NCBI RefSeq assembly: GCF_016820575.1 | Contig: NZ_JAEMQH010000001.1 | Coordinates: 806,001-870,000, forward strand | Length of the DNA stretch: 64,000 nt | Direction of reading: 5' to 3' | Source of the DNA: Marinobacter sediminum | GTDB taxonomy: Bacteria; Pseudomonadota; Gammaproteobacteria; Pseudomonadales; Oleiphilaceae | Part shown: one piece after another, positions 45,674-55,571 of the stretch | Numbering within the stretch: the stretch's first letter is position 1 | How the letters are laid out: every line of letters begins with the position of its first letter | The notes under the pieces: generated by a model | Databases searched by the model: none | What the model was told of the DNA's origin: nothing | What the model saw: only the letters and a program-made list of their open reading frames with translations | Translations under genes and position numbers: made by a program

Positions 45674-46738
45674 ATGACAGATCCCCTGACTCACTCACTG
45701 GAACGATCACTCGTCTGGCCCCGGCTGAAGGGATGGTGTGCCACGCTGATGGCAGGGGCGTTGCTCAGTGGCTGTGGAGCGGTCAACAACATGCTCTACA
45801 AGACCACGGGCGACGTCATGCAAGGCTTCTCCCGGGATCACACAGTGCCTTATCTGCTGGAAAGCAGCGATCTGGCCATGGGCTGTGCCATGAGTGAGGC
45901 TACTGCGCCGCTGCTGATGTCCTTCGGTCGGGTCACCTCTGAGCCGGATCAACTGGCCGTCATGCTGTATCTTTCGGCTGGTGGTTGCGCCGAGGAGAAG
46001 GCCCGGGAGTTCGAGTTGGATGGTCTGGCGGCCATGCACGCCATGAATGCCAACGAAGCCGAAGATGCCCTGATTCGTCAGAAACGCGCCTATGTGCTGG
46101 CTTCCGAGCGCTACTTCAAGGGCTGGAAGCATCACAATGCCTATTACGGTGCGCCCGGAACTGGCGAGTGTCCGGATTTTGCCGATGACAAAGATGAGTT
46201 CATTTACATGGCGGGCCTGTTGTCGGGTTTGCAGGCACTGAATGCCCAAATCCAGTCCACATCTTCCATCGGGGTACCCGCCAACGTCGGCTCGATCGTC
46301 GCCCGGGCAACCGAATGTCTTGAGAACGACAAGTGGTGGGGAGCCCCCATGGCGCTTAGGGCGACCGTCTGGGCCATGATCCCGGGCGCAGAGCCGGAAG
46401 GTGAAAATGCCTTCGAGCGCCTCGATATTGCCGGAGGGCAGGGCGAGGCGGCAGGGGTTCGCCTGCCGCACGTATTCCACGCCATCGCAGCCATCAACAA
46501 GGGTGACCAGGATCTGGTCAAGCACATTATTCGGGAGCACGCGCGCTCGCTGGAGCAGACGCCCGCCAACGCCGACTGGCGATTTGTAGATGCCATGGCC
46601 ACCAACATGATCGTCGCCATCTCCGATCGGCTCTGGGTGGAGAATACCGGCCATCGAACCCCTCTGGGCCAGCTGGGCAGTTTTTGGGATGACCAGTCGG
46701 AAGAGGTAGAAACCATGAACCTGGACGACCTGTTGTAA
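45674..46738 (+). CDS. Lipoprotein, possible TatT-like component of a TRAP-like transporter
   Basis: A 354-residue precursor with a signal peptide and the lipobox LLSGC (Cys at residue 32). The mature protein is almost all helical, with Ala- and Glu-rich stretches (AMHAMNANEAEDALIRQKRAYVLASERYFKG) resembling the tetratricopeptide-like TatT lipoproteins that partner TRAP transporters. That match is inferred from composition and context, not from a clear motif. It ends 7 bases before the permease gene, and so is probably cotranscribed with it. It could bind the periplasmic binding protein encoded at 44048-45067. Confidence 0.72.
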   Translation: MTDPLTHSLERSLVWPRLKGWCATLMAGALLSGCGAVNNMLYKTTGDVMQGFSRDHTVPYLLESSDLAMGCAMSEATAPLLMSFGRVTSEPDQLAVMLYLSAGGCAEEKAREFELDGLAAMHAMNANEAEDALIRQKRAYVLASERYFKGWKHHNAYYGAPGTGECPDFADDKDEFIYMAGLLSGLQALNAQIQSTSSIGVPANVGSIVARATECLENDKWWGAPMALRATVWAMIPGAEPEGENAFERLDIAGGQGEAAGVRLPHVFHAIAAINKGDQDLVKHIIREHARSLEQTPANADWRFVDAMATNMIVAISDRLWVENTGHRTPLGQLGSFWDDQSEEVETMNLDDLL

Positions 46739-46745
46739 CTTCGCC

Positions 46746-48824
46746 ATGTCCCAAAATGTAGCGCTTTCCAAGGTTGGAGTCCGTCGCAGCGGGTTGGAGT
46801 GGTTCTCGTCTCTGCCCGCCTGTCTGTTGCTGTTGGCGGTGGTGGTGTTCTCGACCAGCAGCGATATTCACAACCAGATGCTGCGCGGGGGCGAGCAACT
46901 CTGGAGTGGCTACTATAAGCTGCGGATGGATCCGATTGAGCCCACCTGTAACGCTAACCGAGATGTTGATGCGGCCGTTGCGGCGGAATTGGCGGAAGCG
47001 CCGGCCAGCGACGATCCCATGGCGGCTCTGCTCGGCGCGGTGGAGAAGAATCCGGCCGAAGTGCGGCTTGCCATCGAGCGGTCGCTGGCGGATTGTCGGG
47101 AAGCCTACCAGAGCTACCAAAGCCTTCAGGGGCAGCTGACGCTGGGTGTCAAAGCTTACCGGGCCGTTGAGCTGTTCATTGCCGATCTGATTGCCTTCGG
47201 GCTGTCGTCCCAACGCTATATCCTCGTTCTCCTGGTCATGCTGTGCGCGGTAACCGCCACGCTGACCCGCCACCACATTGCCATGCGAGCCATGGAAACC
47301 CGGCTCGACTACCTTGTGTCCCATACCCTGCAAACCATCGCCAACGCCATGTTGCTGGGGTCCAGTGTCATATTCCGCCAGTCCACCCTGGGGGCGGAAA
47401 CCTCGGTCTCATCGGAAGAGTTGCTGCTGCATAATTTCTGGATTGCGGGCTTTGGCTGCCTGACACTGGCCAGCCTGTACCGCTTGTTCCGGGTACCGGA
47501 AGAGCTGGAAGAGGGCGGCAATCTGAACAAGGCGTTCCTGGCCGTGCCGCTCTACACCGGGATGTGTCTGATCTCTGGCAGTTACTTTGCGCTGATCGGC
47601 CATGCCTCGGGAATTGGCATCTATCTCGGCAAGATGATGGAACTGTCCGACATGTTCCTGAATGTAGGCTTGTACGTTTGGGTTGGCATGATGCTGAAGC
47701 AGACCCGCCTGGCCACCCTGGTGTTCAATGTTTTCCGGCCCTGGCGAATGCCGCCGGAAATGCTGGCCGTGGTCGCGGTATTGGTTGCTGCCATCCCGAC
47801 CGCCTATACCGGTGCTTCGGGTATCTTTGTGATTGCGGCCGGTGCGGTCATCTACAGTGAGTTACGGGCCGCGGGCGCCCGACGTCAGCTGGCGCTGGCG
47901 GCTACGGCCATGTCCGGCTCGCTCGGTGTCGTGTTGCGTCCCTGCCTTCTGGTGGTGGTGATAGCGTATCTGAACCGGGAAGTCACCACGGACGAATTGT
48001 TTGGTTGGGGCATTTGGGTGTTTGTCCTGACCGCCACGATGTTTCTGCTGGTGGCACTGATGGTGAATCGCCAGAGCAAGTTCGAGTTGGCGCCGTCTTC
48101 AGTGGCGCTCCCGGCCATGCTGCAAGCAATGAAGCCGCTGATTCCCTATGTGCTGGTAATCGTTGCCGTAGTGCTGCTGTACCGAACGGCGTTGGATGTC
48201 AGCATGGATGAATTCTCTGCGCCACGCCTGTTGCCGGTGATTATGCTGGCGATCCTCGCGTACGAGCACTTTGGCCTGAAATCTCGCCCGGGCAGGGCCT
48301 CGGGCGAGCCTGACCATCCGGGCCTGGAAAGCTGCGTGAGGAGAGCTACCAACGACACGACAGCGGAAATCGGTGCCCTGCTTCTGCTGTTAGGACTGTC
48401 CGTTAGTATTGGTGGTGTCATCGAGCGTTCCCACATCATGCAAAGTTTTCCACAGGCGTTCGACAGCGCCTGGTCTGCCATGCTTCTGATGGTGGTCATC
48501 CTGGTCATACTGGGCATGATCATGGACGCCTTCGGCGCGGTCATTTTGGTCACGGCAACCGTAGCGACCATAGCCTATGCCAGTGGCATTCACCCGATTC
48601 ACTTCTGGATGGTCACCCTGGTGGCCTTCGAGCTGGGATACCTGAGCCCGCCGGTGGCGCTCAACCATTTGCTGACACGGCAGGTGGTGGGTGAGGCAGA
48701 AGTGCTGGCGGCCCAGCAGGAATCCGGTACCTTCTACCAGCGCCATGAACGCATCATAATGCCGCTCATCGCCATGGGGATTTCTCTGGTGCTGGTGGCG
48801 TTCGTGCCACTGTTGTTTTATTAG
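46746..48824 (+). CDS. Fused TRAP-type transporter permease
   Basis: A 692-residue inner-membrane protein. A first helix (LPACLLLLAVVVFS) is followed by a soluble periplasmic-looking stretch (about 45-135) rich in Glu and Ala. Helices up to about 250 resemble a small DctQ-type subunit, and the rest is a DctM-like large subunit. The DctM signature appears late in VILGMIMDAFGAVILVTATVATI and GIHPIHFWMVTLVAFELGYLSPPV. The SAT-like central helices include AIPTAYTGASGIFVIAAGAV. So it seems to be a QM fusion. Its lipoprotein neighbour starts the pair. The substrate is unknown; organic acids fit the family. Confidence 0.82.
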   Translation: MSQNVALSKVGVRRSGLEWFSSLPACLLLLAVVVFSTSSDIHNQMLRGGEQLWSGYYKLRMDPIEPTCNANRDVDAAVAAELAEAPASDDPMAALLGAVEKNPAEVRLAIERSLADCREAYQSYQSLQGQLTLGVKAYRAVELFIADLIAFGLSSQRYILVLLVMLCAVTATLTRHHIAMRAMETRLDYLVSHTLQTIANAMLLGSSVIFRQSTLGAETSVSSEELLLHNFWIAGFGCLTLASLYRLFRVPEELEEGGNLNKAFLAVPLYTGMCLISGSYFALIGHASGIGIYLGKMMELSDMFLNVGLYVWVGMMLKQTRLATLVFNVFRPWRMPPEMLAVVAVLVAAIPTAYTGASGIFVIAAGAVIYSELRAAGARRQLALAATAMSGSLGVVLRPCLLVVVIAYLNREVTTDELFGWGIWVFVLTATMFLLVALMVNRQSKFELAPSSVALPAMLQAMKPLIPYVLVIVAVVLLYRTALDVSMDEFSAPRLLPVIMLAILAYEHFGLKSRPGRASGEPDHPGLESCVRRATNDTTAEIGALLLLLGLSVSIGGVIERSHIMQSFPQAFDSAWSAMLLMVVILVILGMIMDAFGAVILVTATVATIAYASGIHPIHFWMVTLVAFELGYLSPPVALNHLLTRQVVGEAEVLAAQQESGTFYQRHERIIMPLIAMGISLVLVAFVPLLFY

Positions 48825-48841
48825 CTCCAGGCTTCAGCCAC

Positions 48842-48877
48842 AAAAAAAGCGCCGTGCTTTCGCAGGGCGCTTTTTTT
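48842..48877. terminator. Bidirectional terminator between permease and pckA
   Basis: A-rich and T-rich flanks surround the GC core: AAAAAAAGCGCC is paired with GGCGCTTTTTTT around a 12-base loop. It serves the convergent TRAP permease and pckA genes. Confidence 0.9.
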
Positions 48878-48890
48878 CGTTCGGGCTGGC

Positions 48891-50423
48891 TTAGAGCTTC
48901 GGGCCGGCCTCAACAATCGCGTCAGAGACGTCGAACTTCTTGAAGTTCTCAACGAACTGGGAGATCAGCTCGGCGGCTTTGCCGTCGTAGTACTCTGGGC
49001 TGGTCCAGGTGTTACGTGGATTCAACAGCGAGGAGTCTACCCCGGGGATGTACTTGGGTACGTCCAGGTTCAGGGTCGGCAGGTGCTCTGTTTCCACGTC
49101 GTCCAGATCGCCGTTCTGAATGGCGGCAATGATGGCGCGGGTGGTCGGAATGCTGAAGCGCTGGCCTTCACCGTAAGGACCGCCGGTCCAGCCGGTGTTG
49201 ACCAGGAACACCTTGCTGCCAAACTCGTCCATCCGCTTCATCAGCAGCTCGGCGTATACGCCAGCCGGACGGGGGAAGAACGGCGCGCCAAAGCAGGTGG
49301 AGAAGGTGGACTTGAGCTTGGACGATGAGCCCATCTCGGTGGAGCCGACCAGCGCGGTGTAACCACTCAGGAAGTGGTAGGCCGCCGCTTCTTTGGTCAG
49401 GATCGATACCGGGGGCAAGACGCCGGTCATGTCGCACGTCAGGAAGACGATGTGCGAAGGCTCTCCGGCACGGTTTTCAAGCACACGCTTTTCCACATGC
49501 TCAAGCGGGTAGGCGCAACGGGAGTTTTCGGTGAGCGAGACGTCGGTGTAGTCCGGTTCGCGGGTTTCCGGATCGATGGTGACGTTTTCAACGATGGCAC
49601 CAAAGCGGATCGCATCCCAGATGATGGGCTCGTTCTTCTGTGACAGGTCGATGCACTTGGCGTAGCAGCCACCTTCGATGTTGAATACCGTGCCGGGGCC
49701 CCAACCGTGCTCGTCGTCACCGATCAGGAAGCGATTCGGATCAGCGGACAGCGTGGTTTTACCGGTACCGGACAGGCCAAAGAACAGGCAGGTCTGGCCG
49801 TCTTCACCGACGTTGGCTGAGCAGTGCATCGGCAGAACGTCTTTTTCCGGCAGCAGGAAGTTCTGCACGGAGAACATGGCCTTCTTCATTTCGCCGGCGT
49901 AGTGCATGCCCGCCAGCAGGACCTTGCGCTTGGCGAAGTTGATCATGACCGTGCCGTTGCTGTTGGTGCCATCGCGCTCGGGATCGCACTCAAAGTTGGC
50001 GGCGTTCAGGATCTGCCATTCCTGTTTGTCGGCCGGATTGTAGCTGTCCGGACGAATGAACAGGTTGCGACCAAACAGGTTCTGCCACGCGGTTTCGGTG
50101 GTCATCTTGACCGGAAGGTAGTGCTCGGGATCGGAGCCGACGTGAACGTGAGAGACAAACTGGTCTTTTTCGGCAATATAGGCCTCAACACGATCCCAGA
50201 GGGCGTCGAACTTTTCGGCGTCAAACGGGCGGTTGATCGGACCCCAGTGGATATCATCAGCGGTGCTCGGCTCTTCGATGATAAAGCGGTCCATGGGAGA
50301 CCGGCCTGTGCGCTCACCGGTTTTCACAACCAGTGAACCGTTAGCAGCTAGCTGGCCTTCGTTACGTGCCAGTGCCTGCTCGACCAGTTGTGCTGTACTC
50401 AGATCATTATAAGTGTTGCTCAC
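48891..50423 (-). CDS. pckA: Phosphoenolpyruvate carboxykinase (ATP)
   Basis: Converts oxaloacetate and ATP to phosphoenolpyruvate for gluconeogenesis. The 510-residue protein has the ATP-dependent signature: kinase loop [16 protein letters not shown], the metal site [24 protein letters not shown] and the [16 protein letters not shown] motif. It is slightly shorter than Escherichia coli PckA. The gene order yrfG-hslR-hslO-pckA is the same as in Escherichia coli. A terminator lies between hslO and pckA, so pckA probably has its own promoter. Confidence 0.95.
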   Translation of the reverse strand: MSNTYNDLSTAQLVEQALARNEGQLAANGSLVVKTGERTGRSPMDRFIIEEPSTADDIHWGPINRPFDAEKFDALWDRVEAYIAEKDQFVSHVHVGSDPEHYLPVKMTTETAWQNLFGRNLFIRPDSYNPADKQEWQILNAANFECDPERDGTNSNGTVMINFAKRKVLLAGMHYAGEMKKAMFSVQNFLLPEKDVLPMHCSANVGEDGQTCLFFGLSGTGKTTLSADPNRFLIGDDEHGWGPGTVFNIEGGCYAKCIDLSQKNEPIIWDAIRFGAIVENVTIDPETREPDYTDVSLTENSRCAYPLEHVEKRVLENRAGEPSHIVFLTCDMTGVLPPVSILTKEAAAYHFLSGYTALVGSTEMGSSSKLKSTFSTCFGAPFFPRPAGVYAELLMKRMDEFGSKVFLVNTGWTGGPYGEGQRFSIPTTRAIIAAIQNGDLDDVETEHLPTLNLDVPKYIPGVDSSLLNPRNTWTSPEYYDGKAAELISQFVENFKKFDVSDAIVEAGPKL

Positions 50424-50534
50424 TTCGACCTCGCCCTTGGGATGTCTTCGTGATTGCTCAGGCCGCCCCCAAAATTTGGCGGAAATCTGAACAATCGGGT
50501 CAATTCAGGCGCGCTATTATGCCAGAGGCGCCGG

Positions 50535-50580
50535 TAAAAAACGACTGCCCCGGAAGCCGCGCCATGAGCGGGTTCCGGGC
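50535..50580 (-). terminator. Terminator after hslO
   Basis: On the minus strand an imperfect GC-rich hairpin, CCCGGAA with TTCCGGG around a 17-base loop, is followed by TTTTTT. It separates hslO from pckA. Confidence 0.7.
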
Positions 50581-50595
50581 ATGTGCATGAAGGTG

Positions 50596-51450
50596 TCAGT
50601 GTAACGTGTGACCGGTGAAAAGATGATCAATATCGTTCCTATCGAAGCGATAGTGTGCGTGACAGAATTGGCAGTCCATGTCGATCTGGCCCTGTTCATC
50701 CAGGATGCTGTAGCACTCATCTTTGCCAATCGCTTCCAGGGCACCCAGGGTCCGTTCCCGGGAACAGCTGCACCGGAAGGCAACGGTCTCGGGTTCGAAC
50801 AGGCGCACGGTTTCCTCGTGGAACAGCCGGTGCAGGACGGTTTCACTGTCCAGCTCCAGCAGCTCTGACGCCTCCACGGTGCGGGCCAGGTGATTGACTC
50901 GCGCCCAAAGGTCGTCGTCCTGTTCTGTGGTGCCCGGCATGCGCTGCAGCAGGAGGCCAGCTGCGCTGTGCTCATCGGCGAATAGAATCAGGCTGGTGGC
51001 AATTTGCTCGGACCGCTCGAAGTATTCCTCCAGGCAGCCGGCCAGGCTGTTTTCTTCCCGAGGTACGACGCCCTGATAGCAGTTGCCTTTGTTCGGGGTG
51101 ATGGTGATCGCCATTCGGCCCTCGCCGAGCATGTTGTGCAGGTTTTCTTCGCTCACGGCGTGCTCATCGAAGCGGGCCAGGCCGCGAATGTAGCGGTCAT
51201 GGCTGCATTCAGCCATCAGGGTGCGGAGCGGGCCTTCGCCCTGGGCCTGCAGAGACAGAGTGCCTTCGAACTTGAGGGTGCTACTCATCAGCACGCTGGC
51301 CACCAGCGCCTCGCCCAGCAGGCCGCGAACGGAATCGGGATAGGGGGCCTGGCTGCCGATTTCTTTGAAGCTTTCCCCCAGTTGGACCCAGGCGCCCCGG
51401 ACTTGGCTGTCCTCAAAGATAAAGCGCTGGAATTGGTCACGGGATGCCAT
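50596..51450 (-). CDS. hslO: Redox-regulated chaperone Hsp33
   Basis: A cytoplasmic holdase activated by oxidation and heat. The 284-residue protein has the Hsp33 core with NKGNCYQGVVP. Its C-terminal zinc-binding switch has four Cys: CSC (about residue 231) and CQFC (about 268). Reduced zinc keeps it inactive, and disulfides turn it on. An AGGAG site fixes the ATG. It follows hslR, 81 bases downstream. Confidence 0.95.
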   Translation of the reverse strand: MASRDQFQRFIFEDSQVRGAWVQLGESFKEIGSQAPYPDSVRGLLGEALVASVLMSSTLKFEGTLSLQAQGEGPLRTLMAECSHDRYIRGLARFDEHAVSEENLHNMLGEGRMAITITPNKGNCYQGVVPREENSLAGCLEEYFERSEQIATSLILFADEHSAAGLLLQRMPGTTEQDDDLWARVNHLARTVEASELLELDSETVLHRLFHEETVRLFEPETVAFRCSCSRERTLGALEAIGKDECYSILDEQGQIDMDCQFCHAHYRFDRNDIDHLFTGHTLH

Positions 51451-51531
51451 GGTGTATCTCCTGAAAAAAACTGAGTTGGGCTCAGAGCCGAGCCCGGTTT
51501 TGGTCGTTCGGCGCGTTGCGCTGGAAAAGAG

Positions 51532-51939
51532 TCAGATGTTGTTCTGCTCGCGGAAGCGCTGGATGTCACGGCGGTCTTTCTTGGACGGTCGCCGCGCCGG
51601 TGGTAATTGGGCGGCCTGCATGGTCTTGCGTTGCCACGCGAGGTCTTCCCGTTTTTTAATGCTGTCGTCAGTCTCGTGATAAAGCTTCTGGGCTTCGGGG
51701 GCGCCCCGACGACGGTCGCTGATGTCGTCAACGATGATGACTTTTTCCTGCCAGCCCAGTCGCAGGGTCAGCTTTGCGCCGGCTTCCACCATCCTGCCGG
51801 GCTTGCAGCGCTGACTGTTGTAGTGGACCTTGCCGCCTTCAATGGCTTCTTTGGCCAGGGAGCGGGTTTTGTAGAAACGCGCGGCCCAGAGCCATTTGTC
51901 GAGTCTTACGCGGTTGTCGTCAGTGGTGGGTGCCGCCAT
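51532..51939 (-). CDS. hslR: Heat-shock ribosome-associated protein Hsp15
   Basis: An S4-domain RNA-binding protein that rescues 50S subunits carrying nascent chains. The 135-residue protein has the S4 domain VRLDKWLWAARFYKTRSLAKEAIEGGKVHYN near its N terminus and a Lys/Arg-rich tail typical of Hsp15. It lies between yrfG and hslO, as in Escherichia coli, and is likely heat-induced with hslO. Confidence 0.93.
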   Translation of the reverse strand: MAAPTTDDNRVRLDKWLWAARFYKTRSLAKEAIEGGKVHYNSQRCKPGRMVEAGAKLTLRLGWQEKVIIVDDISDRRRGAPEAQKLYHETDDSIKKREDLAWQRKTMQAAQLPPARRPSKKDRRDIQRFREQNNI

Positions 51940-51980
51940 GTCTCCTCGCCTGATGAACGCCTGAACTGATTATAACCTGC

Positions 51981-52670
51981 TCACCGACCGGATGGCAGAG
52001 ACTGACGCTGACGCAACGCGGGCAGCACTTCGTCGAAGTGGTGAATTCCGGGAATGTCCGGGTGCTTCTCATGCGCTGCTTGCTGACTGTCGGGTGCCAG
52101 GATCGCCAGGCACTGGGCAATGCCGGCATCGCGGGCACTTTCAAGAACCGGGAAGCTGTCGTCCACCATCAGTGTTGAGCTGGCCTGGTAAGGCGCCAGT
52201 TGATGCAGATCCTGCCAGAATTGCCGGTCTTCCTTTGCGCGTCCGAGCTGGTGACTGGATACGATGTCATCGACCCGCTGGTCCAGCCCGGTTCGTTCCA
52301 GTTTCAGTCTCAGGGGATCCGGATGGCAGTTGGTGACAATCACTGTGCGTAGGCTCGACTCGCGCAGGGCGTCGAGGAAATCGATGACGTGGGGGCGGTA
52401 ACCAATCTTGTCGCCCACTTCCGATTTCAGTTCGGTGATGTCCAGGGCCAGCCTGTTGCTCCAATAGTCGGTGCAGTACCAGTTCAGGGTGCCGCGTTCG
52501 GCCATGATCATCGGAATGACATAGTCTTTGGCGTCCTGATGGGCGAGGTTGTGCCGCTCTGCGTAGCGCAGGGGCAAGTGTTCCAGCCAGAAATGGGAGT
52601 CAAAATGCAGATCGAGAAGGGTTCCATCCATGTCGAGGAACACCGTCTCCAGCGAGGACCAATTCACCAT
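51981..52670 (-). CDS. yrfG: HAD-family GMP/IMP nucleotidase YrfG
   Basis: A HAD-superfamily nucleotidase of about 229 residues that dephosphorylates purine nucleotides. The nucleophile motif is VFLDMDGTLLDLHFD (Asp at residues 14 and 16 of the chosen start), motif II is TVIVTNC, and motif IV is LMVDDSFPVLESA. The ATG at 52670 is preferred, with GTG two codons upstream possible. It is the first gene of the yrfG-hslR-hslO set. Confidence 0.9.
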   Translation of the reverse strand: MVNWSSLETVFLDMDGTLLDLHFDSHFWLEHLPLRYAERHNLAHQDAKDYVIPMIMAERGTLNWYCTDYWSNRLALDITELKSEVGDKIGYRPHVIDFLDALRESSLRTVIVTNCHPDPLRLKLERTGLDQRVDDIVSSHQLGRAKEDRQFWQDLHQLAPYQASSTLMVDDSFPVLESARDAGIAQCLAILAPDSQQAAHEKHPDIPGIHHFDEVLPALRQRQSLPSGR

Positions 52671-52756
52671 AAGCACAAACAGCCTAAAGATTTTTCTTCA
52701 GGCTGCCGCAGAAATCCGGCCTTGGCAAGCCGGGATAGTACGGATTCGTTGCGGTG

Positions 52757-53089
52757 TTACTCGGCGCTTTGCTGAACCGGTTCTGGCTTGCGGCCAACCC
52801 GCGTGCAGCCCAGGCAGCGAACAAACGTCGCCTTGGCAGGACCCACGACCAGGACCTCGCCAGCTTCTCCGGCATTCCCGCCCAGCAATGAGAACGGCAG
52901 TGACACCAGGTAGACGGCGCTACCAATAACAGTGGTGGCCAGCAGTAACGGGCGGGCGAAAATGGCATCACCGGTCATCGCCAGCGCAGAGGGACTTTCG
53001 TCCACCGCCTTGGCATGTCCGACAGAAGAAAACGCCAACAGGCAGGCGGCCAGCGTGGCCATCAGTGTGCGGGAAATCTTTCGAGTCAT
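52757..53089 (-). CDS. Small exported hypothetical protein
   Basis: A 110-residue protein. From the ATG at 53089, which has an AGGAG site, it carries a signal peptide (TLMATLAACLLAFSSVGHAKA). A second hydrophobic region (LLLATTVIGSAVYLVSLPFS, about 50-70) and a C-terminal segment VRCLGCTRVGRK with two Cys follow. That C-terminal CxxC may bind a metal or form a disulfide. I do not recognise an assigned function; it resembles small envelope proteins widespread in marine gammaproteobacteria. Confidence 0.72.
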   Translation of the reverse strand: MTRKISRTLMATLAACLLAFSSVGHAKAVDESPSALAMTGDAIFARPLLLATTVIGSAVYLVSLPFSLLGGNAGEAGEVLVVGPAKATFVRCLGCTRVGRKPEPVQQSAE

Positions 53090-53286
53090 CGTACTGTCTC
53101 CTGAACTTGTCGCCCCTGTGGTTTCTGTCGCGCCCGATTGTGCCGACCGCACCCTTCTGGACGCCGAGTGGACGCTGAATATGCCTCCCAGTTTAAATGA
53201 AGGGCATGAAATCTCTGTTAACTATGAATCATATTTGCGTATTTTCAAACGATTTTTCGTTGCAAATTGTGCATTTGTGTCGTTGG

Positions 53287-54099
53287 CTATCGCTGACAGC
53301 GGGGGCAGTAGACAGTGGAACGATTGTTCATCCGGATTTCCTTTAAAGCGGTCTCGCACTCAGGGCACGGAGCGCCGGTTCGTCCATACACCAGCAGTGA
53401 CTGGGCGAAATAGCCCGGTTTGCCATCGCTGTTAACAAAGTCCCGCAGGGTGGTTCCGCCCATCAGTATGGCCGCGCTGAGGGTTTCACGGATCGCCTCG
53501 GCGAGCAGGTGGTAGCGGTCCAGGCTGATGCGCCCAGCCTGCCGTCTGGGGTGAATGCCGGCCTTGAACAGGGCCTCGTTGGCGTAGATGTTGCCCACGC
53601 CCACCACCACGTGGTTATCCATGATGAACGACTTGACCGGGGTTTTTTTGGACCGGGATAGCCGGTACAGCATGGCTCCGTTGAACTCCGCTGACAGGGG
53701 TTCGGGTCCCAGGTTGGCAATCAGCGGATGGCTGTCGGCGGCGTCTGACCACAGCCAGCAACCAAACCGTCGCGGGTCATTAAAGCGAAGGACGACACCG
53801 CTCTGTAACTTAAGCTCGACATGATCGTGGGTCATAGGCGGCGCCTGGTCGGAAATGACGCGCAGGCTGCCGGACATGCCCAGGTGAACAATCACCGTGC
53901 CGCCGTCCAGGTTCAGAAACAGATACTTGGCACGCCGATCCACGGAGCGGATGGTCTGGCCTTCGAGGCGTTCGGCCAGGTCATCCGGTACCGGCCAGCG
54001 CAGGCTGGCATTACGGACCGTGACCTGGATGATGCGCTGCCCTTCACAATGGGGGGCGATGCCGCGCCGGGTAGTTTCAACTTCGGGTAATTCGGGCAC
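53287..54099 (-). CDS. mutM: Formamidopyrimidine-DNA glycosylase
   Basis: Base-excision repair enzyme that removes 8-oxoguanine. The GTG at 54099 gives a protein starting (M)[13 protein letters not shown], so Pro2 is the catalytic nucleophile and Glu3 is present; 270 residues matches Fpg. The conserved [13 protein letters not shown] and [14 protein letters not shown] are visible. The C-terminal zinc finger has four Cys, in CPEC and CPRC. The frame to 54219 would put 40 residues before the essential Pro and is rejected. Confidence 0.95.
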   Translation of the reverse strand: MPELPEVETTRRGIAPHCEGQRIIQVTVRNASLRWPVPDDLAERLEGQTIRSVDRRAKYLFLNLDGGTVIVHLGMSGSLRVISDQAPPMTHDHVELKLQSGVVLRFNDPRRFGCWLWSDAADSHPLIANLGPEPLSAEFNGAMLYRLSRSKKTPVKSFIMDNHVVVGVGNIYANEALFKAGIHPRRQAGRISLDRYHLLAEAIRETLSAAILMGGTTLRDFVNSDGKPGYFAQSLLVYGRTGAPCPECETALKEIRMNNRSTVYCPRCQR

Positions 54100-54334
54100 G
54101 CGGTGACACTCCGGGCAGTTAGGGTTGTCGGCTGGTTGGTAGACCAAGGCTAATTTGGAAACACACTCAGTGTAATCAGTAACAAAATTGCAGCCAAATA
54201 CGGTTGTGACAGCGAACACCTGTACGCTAAAGTGGCATCATTGGCTTGTTGCCCCCCTACGAAGGTCTGATACTCTCCGGTTCTCTCTCCTTCGGGAATG
54301 GCGCAAGTCGCTGAATTGATTTGAGGATTTTTTT

Positions 54335-55513
54335 ATGTGGTTTAACGGTCTTCTTGACCTGTCGGTGATGCAACTGATTCTGGTTGCGCTGGGTATGACC
54401 CACATCACCATTGTGAGTGTAACGCTCTACCTGCACCGCCATTCGGCCCACAATTCGCTGGACCTGCACCCCGTTCTGAAGCACTTCTTCCGCTTCTGGC
54501 TGTGGCTCACCACGGCTCAGAACACCAAGGAGTGGACGGCGATTCACCGGAAGCATCACGCCAAGTGTGAAACCGAGGACGATCCTCACAGTCCGGTTGT
54601 ACTGGGCATCAAGAAGGTGCTGTTCGAGGGTGCTGAGCTTTACGCCACTGCAGCCACGCCGGAAACCCTGGAGCGTTATGGCCAGCGCACCCCGGAAGAC
54701 TGGATTGAACGCAATGTATACAGCCGCTACAAGATGCTGGGTGTGTCGTTGCTGGCAGTGATTAACCTGGCACTGTTCGGCGTGCATGGCATCTGGATCT
54801 GGGCCCTGCAGATGATGTGGATTCCAGTCTGGGCCGCAGGCGTCGTGAACGGCCTTGGTCACTGGTTTGGCTACCGCAACTTCGAGTGCACCGACAATGC
54901 CCACAACATCTCTCCCTGGGGAATTTTGATTGGCGGTGAAGAGCTGCACAACAACCACCACACCTACCCGAACTCGTCCAAGCTTTCGCGGCGGTGGTAC
55001 GAAGTGGATATTGGCTGGGGTTACATCCGTCTGTTCCAGCTGTTTGGCATGGCTAAGCCCAAGGGATACCGGCCGATTGCCCATCATGTGCCGGGCAAGC
55101 AGGAAGTGGATGTTGAAACCGTACAGGCCATCGCCAACAACCGGTTCGACATCATGCGCCAGTACCGCAAGCGCGTCATGGAGCCAGCACTGCGTCAGCA
55201 GCGAGCGCTGATGGATGACGAAATCTGGCCGCGTTATCGCAAGCTCAAGCAGCTGTTGTCACGTGAAATCACGCTGATTCAGCCGAAAGAAAAGGAAACC
55301 CTGGAATCTGTCCTTGAACGAAACGCCATGCTGCGTCAGATCTACGACAAGAGCCACGAACTGCAGGCGCTGTGGCGTCAGCGTGGTCTCAAACCCCAGG
55401 AAAAGCTGAACGCGCTGATGGAATGGTGCAAAGAGGCGGAGGCCAGTGGCATTCGCTATCTGGAAGAGTTCGCCGAGCACCTGCGAGCCTATTCACTCAA
55501 GCCCGCAGCCTGA
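54335..55513 (+). CDS. Acyl desaturase (delta-9 type)
   Basis: A 392-residue membrane desaturase that introduces double bonds into acyl chains, probably to keep membranes fluid. The three His boxes are HRHSAH, HRKHH and HNNHH, in order and spaced as in acyl-CoA/acyl-lipid delta-9 desaturases, with extra His/Asn ligands at NGLGHWFGYRN. Several hydrophobic helices are present. A long helical C-terminal tail (about 260-392) extends beyond the catalytic core, as in the Pseudomonas DesA-like proteins. A terminator follows. Confidence 0.92.
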   Translation: MWFNGLLDLSVMQLILVALGMTHITIVSVTLYLHRHSAHNSLDLHPVLKHFFRFWLWLTTAQNTKEWTAIHRKHHAKCETEDDPHSPVVLGIKKVLFEGAELYATAATPETLERYGQRTPEDWIERNVYSRYKMLGVSLLAVINLALFGVHGIWIWALQMMWIPVWAAGVVNGLGHWFGYRNFECTDNAHNISPWGILIGGEELHNNHHTYPNSSKLSRRWYEVDIGWGYIRLFQLFGMAKPKGYRPIAHHVPGKQEVDVETVQAIANNRFDIMRQYRKRVMEPALRQQRALMDDEIWPRYRKLKQLLSREITLIQPKEKETLESVLERNAMLRQIYDKSHELQALWRQRGLKPQEKLNALMEWCKEAEASGIRYLEEFAEHLRAYSLKPAA

Positions 55514-55519
55514 ACTGAG

Positions 55520-55543
55520 AACCCCGCTTCGGCGGGGTTTTTT
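55520..55543 (+). terminator. Terminator after the desaturase
   Basis: A perfect 8-base-pair stem AACCCCGC/GCGGGGTT with a TTCG tetraloop is followed by a T-run. Confidence 0.92.
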
Positions 55544-55571
55544 GTGGTCGAATGCCCGCCCAGTGATTCCG

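Noticed and set aside
45431..45694. 87-residue minus-strand frame upstream of HU
   Set aside because: No ribosome site and a composition unlike its neighbours. It overlaps the start of the lipoprotein gene and is more likely intergenic sequence.
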